64,000 nt of DNA from Tsukamurella paurometabola (lineage in GTDB: Bacteria; Actinomycetota; Actinomycetes; Mycobacteriales; Mycobacteriaceae). Each line of letters begins with the position of its first letter. The stretch's first letter is position 1. A program made the position numbers and the translations under genes. The notes below the pieces were generated by a model. It made no database searches, was not told the origin of the DNA, and was given only the letters and a program-made list of their open reading frames with translations. The stretch lies in contig NZ_LR131273.1 in NCBI RefSeq assembly GCF_900631615.1, positions 3,752,850 through 3,816,849 on the forward strand, written 5' to 3'. Positions 25,210-36,339 of the stretch are shown here, in pieces.

Positions 25210-25791
25210 TCAGGAGACCGTTGCGACCCCGTCGCGGAAGGTGATCGTCCCGTTCTGGAAGGTCTGCTTGATCGACCCGTTCTCGGCGGTCTCGTCGCTC
25301 GTGGGGTAGCCCAGCTTGCCGGTCTCATGGCCGGCCTCGCCCCACTTGTCGCCGATCACGCCGTGCACGACGTGCGCACCGGAGGCCTCCGACCAGTAGA
25401 TCGTGCCGCCCTTGAGCGTGAGGTACTTGCCCTTGCCGTCGGGCAGCGCCGATACCGGGCCGAGCGGGGCGCCGAGGTGTCCCTTCTCGTAGCCGTACTT
25501 CGCGTACTCCGCGCTGATCGGGCCCTCGGTGATGGTCACCTCGGTGCCGCCGGGGGTTGCGATGCTGGTCGACGGCACGACGGCCTTCGACTCCGCACCG
25601 GCGCCGTTCGCTCCGGACTCGCCCGCGCCGTTGGCGCCGGTCACTGCGGAGGCGGCGCTGCCCGCCGCCGAGGTGGCGGCGTCCTTCGCGTCGTTCGCGG
25701 TGTCCTTCGCTTCATTGCACGCGGTGAGTGCCACGGTCAGCGCGGCGGTGGCGGCTACTGCACCAAGCGTCCGTGTGATCCGAGTATTCAT
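25210..25791 (-). CDS. LGFP-repeat lipoprotein
   Basis: The 193-residue protein has a signal peptide (MNTRITRTLGAVAATAALTVALTAC) with a lipobox ending at Cys25. An Ala/Gly/Asn/Glu-rich linker follows (about 26-72). The C-terminal half holds LGFP-type repeats seen as KGHLGAPLGPV, WGEAGHETGKLGYPTSDE and a TFQNGTITF strand. LGFP repeats occur in cell-wall proteins of mycolic-acid bacteria and are thought to help bind the envelope. The ATG 25791 has GGGAG at the right distance. A longer paralogue lies at 45502-46200. Confidence 0.85.
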   Translation of the reverse strand: MNTRITRTLGAVAATAALTVALTACNEAKDTANDAKDAATSAAGSAASAVTGANGAGESGANGAGAESKAVVPSTSIATPGGTEVTITEGPISAEYAKYGYEKGHLGAPLGPVSALPDGKGKYLTLKGGTIYWSEASGAHVVHGVIGDKWGEAGHETGKLGYPTSDETAENGSIKQTFQNGTITFRDGVATVS

Positions 25792-25853
25792 GAGAGCTCC
25801 CTTCGGCAGGGTGAATTGAACGCTCGGAATGTAACCACACTCTTGACTGGATT

Positions 25854-26621
25854 TCAGCGCAGACGCACCGTTTGTATCTGATCCACCGTTCCCACGGGGC
25901 CCGTGATGTCGTGAATGACCGAATGCGTCAGACCTGCGCCGTCGGGTCCGGTCGAGACCCGCGTCGCGAAACCGATCGCCTCGCCCACGGGGTCGCGGAA
26001 CAGATGCGCTGTGAGATCGAGGTTCGGGTACGCGACCTCCTCCGGGCTGAACCGGGGTGTCATCCCGTTTGCGATGTCGAACAGTCGCGCCGCACGCGCG
26101 ACCGGACCGGTCGGCTCGTCGAGCAGCGGTACGTCCGACTCCACCCAGTACTCGGCGCGGCCGGGGTGCGTCTCGCAGCGCCGGGTGCGCGCGGAGGCGA
26201 TGTACCCACCGGGCCAGACGGTGCCGGGGTCCCACTCCGGCATCCGCTCGGGCGGTGCGATCGGGTCCAGCTCGGACGCCGCGACGGCGCGTGTGTCGCG
26301 GCGGTCGAGCAGCCACGCGCGCAGGACCAGTCCGGTGCGCCCGCCGTGGCTGAGGGTCGCCTCGACGAGTTCGATCGTGCGGCCCGGGCGGACGACGCGG
26401 ACCGCGACCTCGACCACGTCCATGGGAAGGGTGCCGAGGATGTCGTAGGACAGTCGTGCGACCTGGAGGCCGTCGTCGCGCCGCGCGTCGCGGTCCTGCT
26501 CCACGGCGTGCGCGAGCAGTCCCATCGGGGGAGCGATGTGTTGTTCGGCGGTGTTCCAGCCGCCCGAGACGTGTTCGGTGGGGCGGAACGCGGTCGCGGA
26601 GACCCGGTCGAAGTACGGCAT
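25854..26621 (-). CDS. Acyl-CoA thioesterase-like (double hotdog) protein
   Basis: The 255-residue protein matches mycobacterial thioesterase-family proteins built from two hotdog folds. The first half has HVSGGWNTAEQHIAPPMGLLAHAVE and the second has ANGMTPRFSPEEVAYPNLDLTAHLFRDP, including the conserved Asn-Asp-Leu-type segment of TesB relatives. It should hydrolyse acyl-CoA, substrate unknown. The ATG 26621 lies 6 nt after TACGCT (minus reading of 26628-26633), a leaderless layout. A perfect 14-bp palindrome just upstream may be an operator. Confidence 0.82.
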   Translation of the reverse strand: MPYFDRVSATAFRPTEHVSGGWNTAEQHIAPPMGLLAHAVEQDRDARRDDGLQVARLSYDILGTLPMDVVEVAVRVVRPGRTIELVEATLSHGGRTGLVLRAWLLDRRDTRAVAASELDPIAPPERMPEWDPGTVWPGGYIASARTRRCETHPGRAEYWVESDVPLLDEPTGPVARAARLFDIANGMTPRFSPEEVAYPNLDLTAHLFRDPVGEAIGFATRVSTGPDGAGLTHSVIHDITGPVGTVDQIQTVRLR

Positions 26622-26648
26622 GGGGTGAGCGTACGCCTGCGACCGGCG

Positions 26649-26662
26649 CTGATCGCGATCAG
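26649..26662. promoter_or_regulatory. Perfect 14-bp palindrome upstream of the thioesterase gene
   Basis: CTGATCGCGATCAG is fully self-complementary. It is centred about 25 bp upstream of the proposed -10 of the thioesterase gene, i.e. over its -35 region. That position fits a dimeric repressor such as a TetR protein, although no regulator gene is adjacent. Confidence 0.5.
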
Positions 26663-26692
26663 GGTTAATGAAGAATAACTGGAATTGGGGTC

Positions 26693-26746
26693 CCGGAACG
26701 ACCGCGCCCCGGACACCGGCAGCGGTGTACGGGGCGCGGGTTCCGG
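26693..26746 (-). terminator. Long hairpin terminator of katG
   Basis: Three nested perfect stems of 7, 10 and 6 bp (26693-26699/26740-26746, 26702-26711/26730-26739, 26713-26718/26723-26728) make one long hairpin with only small internal bulges. It lies just after the katG stop at 26760, and in the katG direction is followed by an AT-richer stretch. It should end katG transcription before the thioesterase gene. Confidence 0.82.
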
Positions 26747-26759
26747 CCGTGGAAGAGGA

Positions 26760-28979
26760 TCAGGCCTTCACATCGAACCGGTCTGCGTTGGCGAGCTTGG
26801 TCCAGGCTGCCACGAAGTCGCCCACGAACTTCTCGCCGGCGTCGGAGGCGCCGTAGACCTCGGCGATGCCGCGGAGGATCGAGTTCGAGCCGAAGACGAG
26901 ATCGGCGCGGGTGGCCGTCCACTTCTTCTCGCCCGTCGCGCGATCGGTGCCGACGTAGGTCGAGTCGTCGTCGGACGCGGGCGCCCACTTCGTGGACATG
27001 TCGAGCAGGTTCACGAACCAGTCGTTGCTCAGGACGCCGGGGCGATCGGTGAAGACGCCGGCCTCGGAGCCGCCGTAGTTGTTGCCCAGGACGCGCAGAC
27101 CGCCGATCAGCACGGTCATCTCCGGCGCGGTGAGGCCGAGCAGGTTCGCCTTCTCCACGAGGAGGTACTCGGCAGGCATCGGCGCACCCTTGGCGACGTA
27201 GTTGCGGAAGGCGTCGAAGCGCGGCTCCAGCACCGCGAAGGACTCGACGTCGGTGTCCGCCTGGGTGGCGTCGGTGCGGCCCGGGGTGAACGGGATCGTC
27301 ACATCGACGCCCGCGGCCTTCGCCGCCTGCGCCACGCCCGCGTTGCCCGCGAGGACGACCACGTCGGCGAACGAGACCTTCTTGCCCGACTCCGCGTTGA
27401 AGGCCTCGACGACGCCCTCGAGCGTGCGGATGACCTGCGCGAGCTCGTCGGGTTCGTTGACCTCCCAGCCGGCCTGCGGCTGCAGGCGGAGACGGCCGCC
27501 GTTGGCGCCGCCGCGCTTGTCGGTACGGCGGAACGACGAGAAGGCGGCCCATGCGGTCTTCACCAGCTGCGCGGTGGTCAGGCCGGTGGCCAGGATCCGC
27601 TCCGTGATGGCGTCGGCGTCCGCCGCGTCGATCGGCGCCCCCTCGGGAGCCGGGACCGGATCCTGCCAGAGGTGCTCGGTCTTGGGGACCAGCGGTCCGA
27701 TGTAGCGCGAGGTCGGTCCCATGTCGCGGTGGAGCAGCTTGAACCAGGCCTTGGCGAAGGCGTCGGCGAGCTGCTGCGGGTTGTCCAGCCAGCGCTTGGT
27801 GATCTCGCCGTAGATCGGGTCGAAGCGGAGCGACAGGTCTGTGGTCAGCATCGACGGGTGGGTCTTGCCGGTGCCGAAGGCCTCGGGGACCGAGTTCGCC
27901 CAGCCGCCGTCCTTCGGGCGCCACTGGTTCGCGCCCGCAGGGCTCTGGAAGAGTTCCCACTCGTTGCTGTACAGGATCTCGAGGAAGCTGTTGTCCCACT
28001 TGGTGGGCGTGTGGGTCCAGATGACCTCCAGGCCGCTGGTGACCGCGTCCTTACCGACGCCGGTGCCGTTGCCGCCCTTCCAGCCGAGGCCCTGCTGCTC
28101 CATCGGCGCGGCCTCGGGCTCGGGTCCGTTCTCGACGGGGCCCGCGCCGTGCGTCTTGCCGAAGGTGTGCCCGCCGACGATGAGCGCCGCGGTCTCCTCG
28201 TCGTTCATCGCCATGCGGCCGAAGGTCTCGCGGATGTCGTCCGCGGCGGCCATGAAGTCCGGAACCCCCTCGGGGCCCTCGGGATTGACGTAGATCAGAC
28301 CCATGTGAGTGGCGCCGAGCGGCTGATCGAGCTCGCGCTTGCCGGAGAAGCGGCCGTCGGAGCCCAGCCACGTGTGCTCCGGGCCCCAGTAGACGTCCTC
28401 CGGCTCGGCCACGTCGGCGCGACCGAAGGCGAAGCCCTCGGTGGTGAAGCCCATGTCCTCGAGGGCGACGTTGCCCGCGAACAGGATCAGGTCGGCCCAC
28501 GAGAGCTTGCGGCCGTACTTCTGCTTCACCGGCCACAGCAGGCGACGGGCCTTGTCGAGGCTGACGTTGTCCGGCCAGCTGTTGAGCGGAGCGAAGCGCT
28601 GCAGGCCCGCGCCGCCGCCGCCGCGCCCGTCGGTGGTGCGATAGGTGCCGGCGGAGTGCCACGCCATGCGGATGAACAGCGGGCCGTAGTGACCGAAGTC
28701 AGCGGGCCACCAGTCCTGCGAATCACGCATCACGGCGACGATGTCGGCGCGGACCGCGTCCACGTCGAGCGTGGCGACCGCGGCCGCGTAGTCGAAGTCG
28801 GCACCGAGCGGGTCGCCCTCGGCGGGGTTGTTCGCGAGCACCTTCAGGTTGACCTCGTCGGGCCACCAGTCGCGGTTGCCACCGCCGGCCACGGGCGGGC
28901 GCAGCGAACCGTGGGCGACGGGACATCCGCCGCTTCCGCTCGTCTGTTCCTGGGGGGAGGTGGTCTGATCCTCGGACAC
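26760..28979 (-). CDS. katG: Catalase-peroxidase KatG
   Basis: The 739-residue heme enzyme breaks down hydrogen peroxide and acts as a broad peroxidase; in mycobacteria it also activates isoniazid. Distal residues Arg104, Trp107 and His108 lie in [13 protein letters not shown], with the same numbering as the M. tuberculosis enzyme. The proximal histidine is in [12 protein letters not shown], and the [21 protein letters not shown] segment keeps the serine matching Ser315. The duplicated C-terminal domain is complete. GTG 28979 follows AGAGGA and gives the normal length. No furA gene lies upstream; an AT-rich palindrome does. Confidence 0.95.
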   Translation of the reverse strand: MSEDQTTSPQEQTSGSGGCPVAHGSLRPPVAGGGNRDWWPDEVNLKVLANNPAEGDPLGADFDYAAAVATLDVDAVRADIVAVMRDSQDWWPADFGHYGPLFIRMAWHSAGTYRTTDGRGGGGAGLQRFAPLNSWPDNVSLDKARRLLWPVKQKYGRKLSWADLILFAGNVALEDMGFTTEGFAFGRADVAEPEDVYWGPEHTWLGSDGRFSGKRELDQPLGATHMGLIYVNPEGPEGVPDFMAAADDIRETFGRMAMNDEETAALIVGGHTFGKTHGAGPVENGPEPEAAPMEQQGLGWKGGNGTGVGKDAVTSGLEVIWTHTPTKWDNSFLEILYSNEWELFQSPAGANQWRPKDGGWANSVPEAFGTGKTHPSMLTTDLSLRFDPIYGEITKRWLDNPQQLADAFAKAWFKLLHRDMGPTSRYIGPLVPKTEHLWQDPVPAPEGAPIDAADADAITERILATGLTTAQLVKTAWAAFSSFRRTDKRGGANGGRLRLQPQAGWEVNEPDELAQVIRTLEGVVEAFNAESGKKVSFADVVVLAGNAGVAQAAKAAGVDVTIPFTPGRTDATQADTDVESFAVLEPRFDAFRNYVAKGAPMPAEYLLVEKANLLGLTAPEMTVLIGGLRVLGNNYGGSEAGVFTDRPGVLSNDWFVNLLDMSTKWAPASDDDSTYVGTDRATGEKKWTATRADLVFGSNSILRGIAEVYGASDAGEKFVGDFVAAWTKLANADRFDVKA

Positions 28980-29085
28980 GGCGTTCCTCTCGGTACGGAT
29001 GTGTGTACGGCTGTTGAAGCGGAGCGGCCGGGCTGGCGGGCCGCGCGTCACCCACTGTACGTCCGCGAAGCCCCGGATTCCAGCT

Positions 29086-29106
29086 TTTCTGGAATTATTC
29101 TAGAAA
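29086..29106 (-). promoter_or_regulatory. AT-rich palindrome over the probable katG promoter
   Basis: A 21-bp imperfect inverted repeat begins TTTCTGG and ends TCTAGAAA. Read on the minus strand it contains TAGAAT (29097-29102), a good -10 hexamer for katG, leaving a leader of about 110 nt. A dimeric repressor bound here would block transcription. A Fur-type peroxide sensor is the obvious candidate by analogy, but no such gene is next to katG in this window. Confidence 0.45.
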
Positions 29107-29185
29107 TCCTGGAAAGTCGAGGTGAAACGCCCTATCGATGCGGTAGGAATGCCCTATCGTGCGCGTCCCGATCGCTGTCGGAGGG

Positions 29186-30466
29186 TCAGTCCGCGGAGCG
29201 CCGGAAGGCGCCGGTGATCGCATCCAGGAGCGCGGGGTAGCGCTTGGCCTCCGGGTGGCTCCCGGGCTTGCCGCTCGAGACGACCGCCGCCGCGAGGTCG
29301 CGCTCCGGGTCGGCCCACATCGCGATCTCCGTCAGCCCCGTGTGTCCGAACGCCGCGGGCGCATTCCGGCCGAAGGGGCCGAACCGGTCCGAGCCCAGCA
29401 TGTATCCCGTGCCCCAGCGCAGGGGGGCGCCGCCCGTGGCGAAGTCGGGGCGCAACCGGCGCGCCTGGCGCGTCGCCGCCGAGAGGGTCTCCGGGCGGAG
29501 CACGCGGACACCGTCGAGCTCGCCCCCGCGGCGGAGGACCTCCGCGAACCGCGACAGCTCGTGCGCCGTCGAGACGAGGTTCGACGAGGGCACGATCCCG
29601 GTGAGGAACTGCGGCGAGTTCGACATCGGGACGATCTGCTGCATGGTGCCGCCCACCACCTTGCGGAAGGCGGCCTCGATCACGGGCGGCGCGGGCCGCC
29701 CCGTCGCATAGCTCAGGCCGACGGCGGGCAGATCCTCGGGGGCGACGCCGAAGTTGGTCCAGCGGAAGCCCAACGGACCGAGGATCTCCGTCGCCGCGAT
29801 CTCGCGGATCGTGCGTCCGGTAGCGGCCAGGACCAGCTCGCGGACGAGCGGACCCCAGGTCAGCGCGTGGTAGAAGTGCAGGCGCCCGGGGGAGTAGACG
29901 GGCTTGATGCCGGCGAGCATCGCCCGGGTGTACTCGCTGTCCTCGGAGCGGGTGAGGTCCGGTTTCGGCCCGGTGTTGATCGGGATACCGGCACTGTGGG
30001 TCAGCACGTGCCGCACCGTGATCCGGTCCTTGCCGTCGCTGGTGAACTCCGGCATGTAGTCGGCGACCCGCGCCTCGAGATCGAGGTCGCCGCGTTCGAT
30101 CAGCCGGTGCAGGAGGGTGACCGCGACGCCCTTCGCCGTGGAGTACGTGCAGAACGGGGTGTCGACGGTGACCGGCACGGGCTCGGGGGCCTCGTCCCGA
30201 TTGGAGGGGAGATCGGGGCCGTTACCGCGGGCGTGGCCGATCGCCCGGTCCAGCACCACCCGGCCCCGGTGCCGCACGCACACCTGGATGGCCGGCTGCA
30301 TGCCCGCCGCGTACCAGGAGCGCGCCGCCAGCCAGATCCGCTCGATCGCACGCGGGTCCACGTCGGCGTGGTCCTCGGCGCCGACGTCGGTGATCGCGTC
30401 CAGGTCGCGCGGGACGCGGATGCGGCCCTCCTCGGGTGCGGGGGCCGGCACGGTGTCGCTGCTCAC
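29186..30466 (-). CDS. Serine hydrolase (beta-lactamase/EstB-like family)
   Basis: The 426-residue protein has the penicillin-binding/class C beta-lactamase fold used by many actinobacterial esterases. The nucleophile motif SxxK is STAK in FCTYSTAKGVAVTLLHRL (about residues 114-131), and VRHVLTHSAGIP and LHFYHALTWGPLVREL (YxN-like Tyr) follow. No signal peptide is seen, so it is probably cytoplasmic and an esterase rather than a resistance enzyme. GTG 30466 lies 6 nt after TAGGCT. Its promoter is back to back with that of the divergent gene starting at 30495. Confidence 0.87.
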   Translation of the reverse strand: MSSDTVPAPAPEEGRIRVPRDLDAITDVGAEDHADVDPRAIERIWLAARSWYAAGMQPAIQVCVRHRGRVVLDRAIGHARGNGPDLPSNRDEAPEPVPVTVDTPFCTYSTAKGVAVTLLHRLIERGDLDLEARVADYMPEFTSDGKDRITVRHVLTHSAGIPINTGPKPDLTRSEDSEYTRAMLAGIKPVYSPGRLHFYHALTWGPLVRELVLAATGRTIREIAATEILGPLGFRWTNFGVAPEDLPAVGLSYATGRPAPPVIEAAFRKVVGGTMQQIVPMSNSPQFLTGIVPSSNLVSTAHELSRFAEVLRRGGELDGVRVLRPETLSAATRQARRLRPDFATGGAPLRWGTGYMLGSDRFGPFGRNAPAAFGHTGLTEIAMWADPERDLAAAVVSSGKPGSHPEAKRYPALLDAITGAFRRSAD

Positions 30467-30494
30467 GGCATGAGCCTACGGATAGATTGGCGCG

Positions 30495-31205
30495 GTGACC
30501 CGCGCCAGCACCGTCCTCAAGCTCACCTACGCCGCCCTCGCCGCGGTCGACACCGCGCTCTCGGCCTCGCCGAAGCCCGCGCACCACCGCGCGCGGCGGT
30601 TCACCAAACCCCTGCTCCTGCCGACGCTCGCCGCGTCCTTCGCGTCCGACCCGCGGGTGCGTCGCTCGCCCCTGTGCCGGAGCACCCTCGCCGGTCAGGC
30701 CGGGGGCTGGGTGGGCGACGTGGCGCTGCTCGGCGACGAGCCGAAGCACTTCGCCCTGGGCGCGAGCGCCTTCGCCGCGGGGCACGCCGCGTACATCGGC
30801 GGGCTCCTCGCCCAGCGCGACCCGGAGGCCTCACCCGCCAAGCCCGCCGCCGTCGGCGCCGCGTGGGCCGTGGGCGCCCCGCGCGCACTGCTCGCCGCGT
30901 ACCGCACCGCGCCGGCGCTCGCGCCCGTGCTCGCCGGCTACTCGGTGATGCTCAGCGGCACCGCCGCGGCGGCGACGGTGCTCGGCCCGCAGATCCCCGC
31001 CGACGCCCGGCGTGCGACACTCGCCGGCGCCGGGTTGTTCCTGCTGAGCGATTCGATCCTCGGTCTGCGCAAGTTCGTCCTCACCGATCCGCCCGCGTGG
31101 ATGGAGGGCGCCGTGATGGCGACGTACACCGGCGCGCAGTTCCTGATCGCCGACGGTGCCGCGCGCGCCGGGCGAATCGATCCGGAGCCCCGCGCCGGGG
31201 CTTGA
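30495..31205 (+). CDS. YhhN-family lysoplasmalogenase-like membrane protein
   Basis: The 236-residue protein has about 7-8 hydrophobic helices and the YhhN/TMEM86 landmarks: RFTKPLLLPTL, GQAGGWVGDVALL, FALGASAFAAGHAAYIGGLL and LLSDSILGLRKF. Animal TMEM86 proteins hydrolyse lysoplasmalogen; the bacterial role is less clear. GTG 30495 lies 6 nt after TAGATT (30483-30488). It is divergent from the serine hydrolase by 28 nt. Its TGA stop (31203-31205) is inside the -35 element of the merR-family gene. Confidence 0.82.
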   Translation: MTRASTVLKLTYAALAAVDTALSASPKPAHHRARRFTKPLLLPTLAASFASDPRVRRSPLCRSTLAGQAGGWVGDVALLGDEPKHFALGASAFAAGHAAYIGGLLAQRDPEASPAKPAAVGAAWAVGAPRALLAAYRTAPALAPVLAGYSVMLSGTAAAATVLGPQIPADARRATLAGAGLFLLSDSILGLRKFVLTDPPAWMEGAVMATYTGAQFLIADGAARAGRIDPEPRAGA

Positions 31206-31232
31206 CCCTCACACCGTGTGAGGCGACACAGT
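31202..31232 (+). promoter_or_regulatory. MerR-type promoter and operator
   Basis: TTGACC (31202-31207) and a weak -10 near 31227-31232 enclose the perfect dyad CCTCACACCGTGTGAGG (31207-31223). A 19-bp spacer filled by an inverted repeat is the classic MerR-family arrangement, in which the regulator twists the DNA to activate the promoter. The gene directly downstream encodes a MerR regulator, so it most likely controls itself. Confidence 0.8.
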
Positions 31233-31239
31233 GGTGACC

Positions 31240-32067
31240 GTGACCGACACCCCTGACCTCATGCCCATCGGCAGGTTCTCCTCGCTCAGCCGGATCAGCG
31301 TGCGGATGCTGCGCCACTACGACACCCACGGTGTCCTGGTGCCCGCCCACGTCGACCCGCTGAGCGGCTACCGCCGGTACGCGCCGGCGCAACTCGCCGA
31401 CGCCGCCGCGATCCGCAGGCTGCGGGACGTGGGGTTCGGCGTGTCCGCCATCGGGGCCCTCCTGGCCGTCCGCGGCACCCCGGCGTTCGACGAGGCCCTG
31501 CGCGCGCAGCGTCTCGAGGTCGCCGCGGCCGCAGCGGACGCCGCCGCCCGGCTCCGCCTCATCGACACCCTGATCCGGGAGCCCACCATGACCGACACCG
31601 TTTCCCTCACCACCCTGCCCGCCCGCACGCTCGTGCACCTGCGCGGCACCGTCCCCGACTACGCCGGCGAGGGCCTCCTCTGGGAGCGCTTCCTCCCCGC
31701 CCTGCAGGAGCAGGGGATCGCCCCGGCCGGCCCCGGCGGATGCATCGAGCACGATGACGAGTTCCGCGAGTCCGACGTGGACGAGTCCGTGTTCTTCGAG
31801 GTGCCCGCCGGCACCGTCGCCGCGGCGCCGCTCACCGTCGTCGACGCCCCGTCGACGCGCGCGGTGGAGGCAGTCGTCGAGGGGCCCTACGCCGAGGCGA
31901 TCCCACGGGCGCACGAGCTGATCGGCGCGCACATCGCCGAACGGGGCCTGACGGCGGCGCGGACCGTCGACGATGTCGCGACGCACCACTTCACCGTGTA
32001 CCTCAACGACCCCTGCGCGGTTCCCGAGGCCGAGCTGCGGACCCGCGTCGTGGTGCCGATCCGGTAG
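31240..32067 (+). CDS. MerR-family regulator with GyrI-like effector domain
   Basis: The protein has an N-terminal MerR helix-turn-helix (MPIGRFSSLSRISVRMLRHYDTHGVL and DPLSGYRRYAPAQL), a dimer helix, and a C-terminal GyrI/BmrR-like ligand domain from about residue 115 (VSLTTLPARTLVHLRGTVPDYAG...). Such regulators sense drugs or other hydrophobic ligands. Starts at GTG 31231, 31234 and 31240 are in frame. The promoter position predicts a transcript start at about 31239-31240, which favours a leaderless mRNA beginning at GTG 31240 (275 residues). Confidence 0.85.
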   Translation: MTDTPDLMPIGRFSSLSRISVRMLRHYDTHGVLVPAHVDPLSGYRRYAPAQLADAAAIRRLRDVGFGVSAIGALLAVRGTPAFDEALRAQRLEVAAAAADAAARLRLIDTLIREPTMTDTVSLTTLPARTLVHLRGTVPDYAGEGLLWERFLPALQEQGIAPAGPGGCIEHDDEFRESDVDESVFFEVPAGTVAAAPLTVVDAPSTRAVEAVVEGPYAEAIPRAHELIGAHIAERGLTAARTVDDVATHHFTVYLNDPCAVPEAELRTRVVVPIR

Positions 32068-32068
32068 C

Positions 32069-33013
32069 TCAGTGCTCGGCGGGGGCGCCGCGGAGCCTGC
32101 CGATCAGATGCACGATCACGACCACGACGGCGCCCACCGCGAGGCCGAACAGTGCGGAGCCCAGGGTGTTGGCGAGCCAGCCGATCACCGAGCCGATGGC
32201 GGGGACCAGGTCGTGCGCCCAGGTCTCGAAGTGGTGCACCACCGAGTAGGGCCAGTGCCACCCCAGCTCGTCGAGTCCCACCAGCAGGATGTGGCCGCCG
32301 ACCCAGCACATGGCGACGATGCCGACGTTCGCGAGCACGCTGAGCACCTTCGGCATGGCCTTGACCATCGCCGTGCCGACACGGCGGCTGAACTCCGACG
32401 GGCGCTGGGCCAGCGCGAGGCCCACGTCGTCCATCTTGACGATGAGCGCGACGACGCCGTAGACCAGCGCGGTGATGAGGATCGCCACGACCACGAGGAT
32501 CAGCGCCCGCGACCACAGGGCCTCGCTCGCGACCTCGTTCATGGCGATGACCATGATCTCCGCGGAGAGGATGAAATCGGTGCGGATGGCGCCGGCGACC
32601 ACGGTGTCCTCGTCGACCTGACCGGTCGTCGACGAGGGCTCGGCCGGGTCGGCGTGCCCGCTGATCTTCTCCCAGATCTTCTCGGCGCCCTCGTAGCAGA
32701 GATACGTGCCGCCGAGCATGAGGATGGGCGTCAGCGCCCACGGCGCGAGCCAGCTCAGGAGGAGGATGGCGGGCAGGATGAAGACCAGCTTGTTGCGCAG
32801 CGAGCCCTTCGCGATGCGCGCGACGATGCTCAGCTCCCGCTCGGGCTTGATGCCCTGCACGTACCGCGGCGTGACGGCGGTGTCGTCGACCACGACGCCC
32901 GCGGCCTTCACGCTCGCCCGGCCGGCGGCGGCCGCGACGTCGTCGACCGACGCGGCGGCGAGCCGCGCGAGGGCGGCGATGTCGTCGAGCAGGGCAGCGA
33001 GTCCTCCGGCCAT
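32069..33013 (-). CDS. DUF808 family membrane protein (YedI-like)
   Basis: The 314-residue protein follows the DUF808 pattern: a start MAGGLAALLDDIAALARLAAAS, the segment VVDDTAVTPRYVQGI, then RELSIVARIAKGSLRNKLVFILPAILLLSWLAPWALTPILMLGG and a CYEGAEKIWEKI motif. There are about 7 membrane helices. The function is unknown. ATG 33013 lies 6 nt after TACGCT. It ends 1 nt from the convergent merR-family gene, leaving no room for a separate terminator. Confidence 0.88.
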   Translation of the reverse strand: MAGGLAALLDDIAALARLAAASVDDVAAAAGRASVKAAGVVVDDTAVTPRYVQGIKPERELSIVARIAKGSLRNKLVFILPAILLLSWLAPWALTPILMLGGTYLCYEGAEKIWEKISGHADPAEPSSTTGQVDEDTVVAGAIRTDFILSAEIMVIAMNEVASEALWSRALILVVVAILITALVYGVVALIVKMDDVGLALAQRPSEFSRRVGTAMVKAMPKVLSVLANVGIVAMCWVGGHILLVGLDELGWHWPYSVVHHFETWAHDLVPAIGSVIGWLANTLGSALFGLAVGAVVVVIVHLIGRLRGAPAEH

Positions 33014-33170
33014 GGCGACAGCGTAATCGGCGCAGGCGGCGCGCGTTTGCCGGACTGCCGTCGCGGGTCGTCGGCGTGGGGGAGGATAATGGAGGAACCG
33101 TTACATGGAGACTGACAGAGCAGTTCGTACAGAGTCGACCGACCAAGACATTCGGGAGAAGCAAACACAC

Positions 33171-35408
<2,238 letters not shown>

Positions 35409-35424
35409 CCCGATCCCGCGACGG

Positions 35425-35450
35425 GCACCGCCGACCTCGGTCGGCGGTGC
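35425..35450. terminator. Hairpin terminator after icd
   Basis: An 11-bp perfect stem, GCACCGCCGAC (35425-35435) with GTCGGCGGTGC (35440-35450), closes a CTCG tetraloop. It lies 16 nt after the icd stop and ahead of the convergent SDR gene, so it can serve both. Confidence 0.82.
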
Positions 35451-35507
35451 TCGTTCCGCTCGTGCGAGCGGCGCGGCCGTGGGAAGCGATCCCGGCGGCC
35501 GCGCGTC

Positions 35508-36335
35508 TCACATGAAGCGGCCGAGCTGCCCGTCCACGAACGCGCTGAACCGCTGGTACGCCGAGCCCCCCGCGCGGACCGCGAGGTCCAGGACCACGGC
35601 GTCGGGGCCGATGAGGATCCGGCCGCGATTCTTCTGCACCCCCGCGAGGATCGTGCGCGCCGCGGCGTCCGCCTCGGTGCGGGCCAGGCGCTTGTTGAAG
35701 AAGTCCGCGAAGGCGGCCTGGTCCTGGCCCTCCGCGACGGTCGCGTTGTTGCAGATGTCGGTCTTGATGCCGCCCGGATGGACGCAGCTGACGCCCACGT
35801 GCGGGTGCGTGGAGAGCATCTCGATCCGCAGCGCCTCGGTGAACCCGCGCACCGCGAACTTCGCCGCGTTGTAGGCGCTCTGGCCGCCCACGCCGAACAG
35901 CCCGAAGATCGAGCTGGTGTTCGCGATGTGCGCGTCGCCCGACGCGATCAGGTGCGGCAGGAAGGCCTTGGTGCTGTTGACGACGCCCCAGAAGTCGACG
36001 TCCATGAGCCGGTCGTAGTCCTTGAACGAGGTCTTCTCCACGCTCGCGTGGTGCGCGATCCCGGCGTTGTTGAACAGCAGGTTGACCACGCCGTAGTGTT
36101 CGACCACGTCGTCCGCGTAGGCGAGCAGCTGCTCGCGCTCACCCACGTTCACGACCTTGGTGTGCACCTCGGCGCCGAGGGCCCGCGCCGCTTCCGCGGT
36201 CGCTTCGAGCCCGGCGGCGTCGTAGTCGCACAGCGAGAGCTTCGCGCCCCGCCTCGCCAGTTCCAGCGCGAGCTCGCGCCCCATGCCCGACGCGACGCCG
36301 GTGACGACGGCGACCTTGCCGTGGAAGTCCTTCAT
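35508..36335 (-). CDS. Short-chain dehydrogenase/reductase
   Basis: The 275-residue SDR has the cofactor loop VTGVASGMGRELALELARRG (TGxxxGxG, residues 12-19), the NNAG motif in LLFNNAGIAHHA, a serine in ANTSSIFG and the catalytic YNAAK. A DYDA segment after strand 2 favours NAD(H). The closest types are actinobacterial SDRs acting on lipids or hydrophobic alcohols. It starts 4 nt after the lipase-type gene stop with AGGAG in front, so the two are one operon and may act in sequence. Confidence 0.9.
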   Translation of the reverse strand: MKDFHGKVAVVTGVASGMGRELALELARRGAKLSLCDYDAAGLEATAEAARALGAEVHTKVVNVGEREQLLAYADDVVEHYGVVNLLFNNAGIAHHASVEKTSFKDYDRLMDVDFWGVVNSTKAFLPHLIASGDAHIANTSSIFGLFGVGGQSAYNAAKFAVRGFTEALRIEMLSTHPHVGVSCVHPGGIKTDICNNATVAEGQDQAAFADFFNKRLARTEADAAARTILAGVQKNRGRILIGPDAVVLDLAVRAGGSAYQRFSAFVDGQLGRFM

Positions 36336-36339
36336 CTGA

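Noticed and set aside
22749-25328. An 859-codon minus-strand frame over the condensation and methyltransferase genes
   Set aside because: It crosses two well-supported plus-strand genes and has low-complexity Arg-rich composition.
26685-29240. An 851-codon open frame opposite katG
   Set aside because: Complementary to a complete KatG with all active-site residues; no independent motif.
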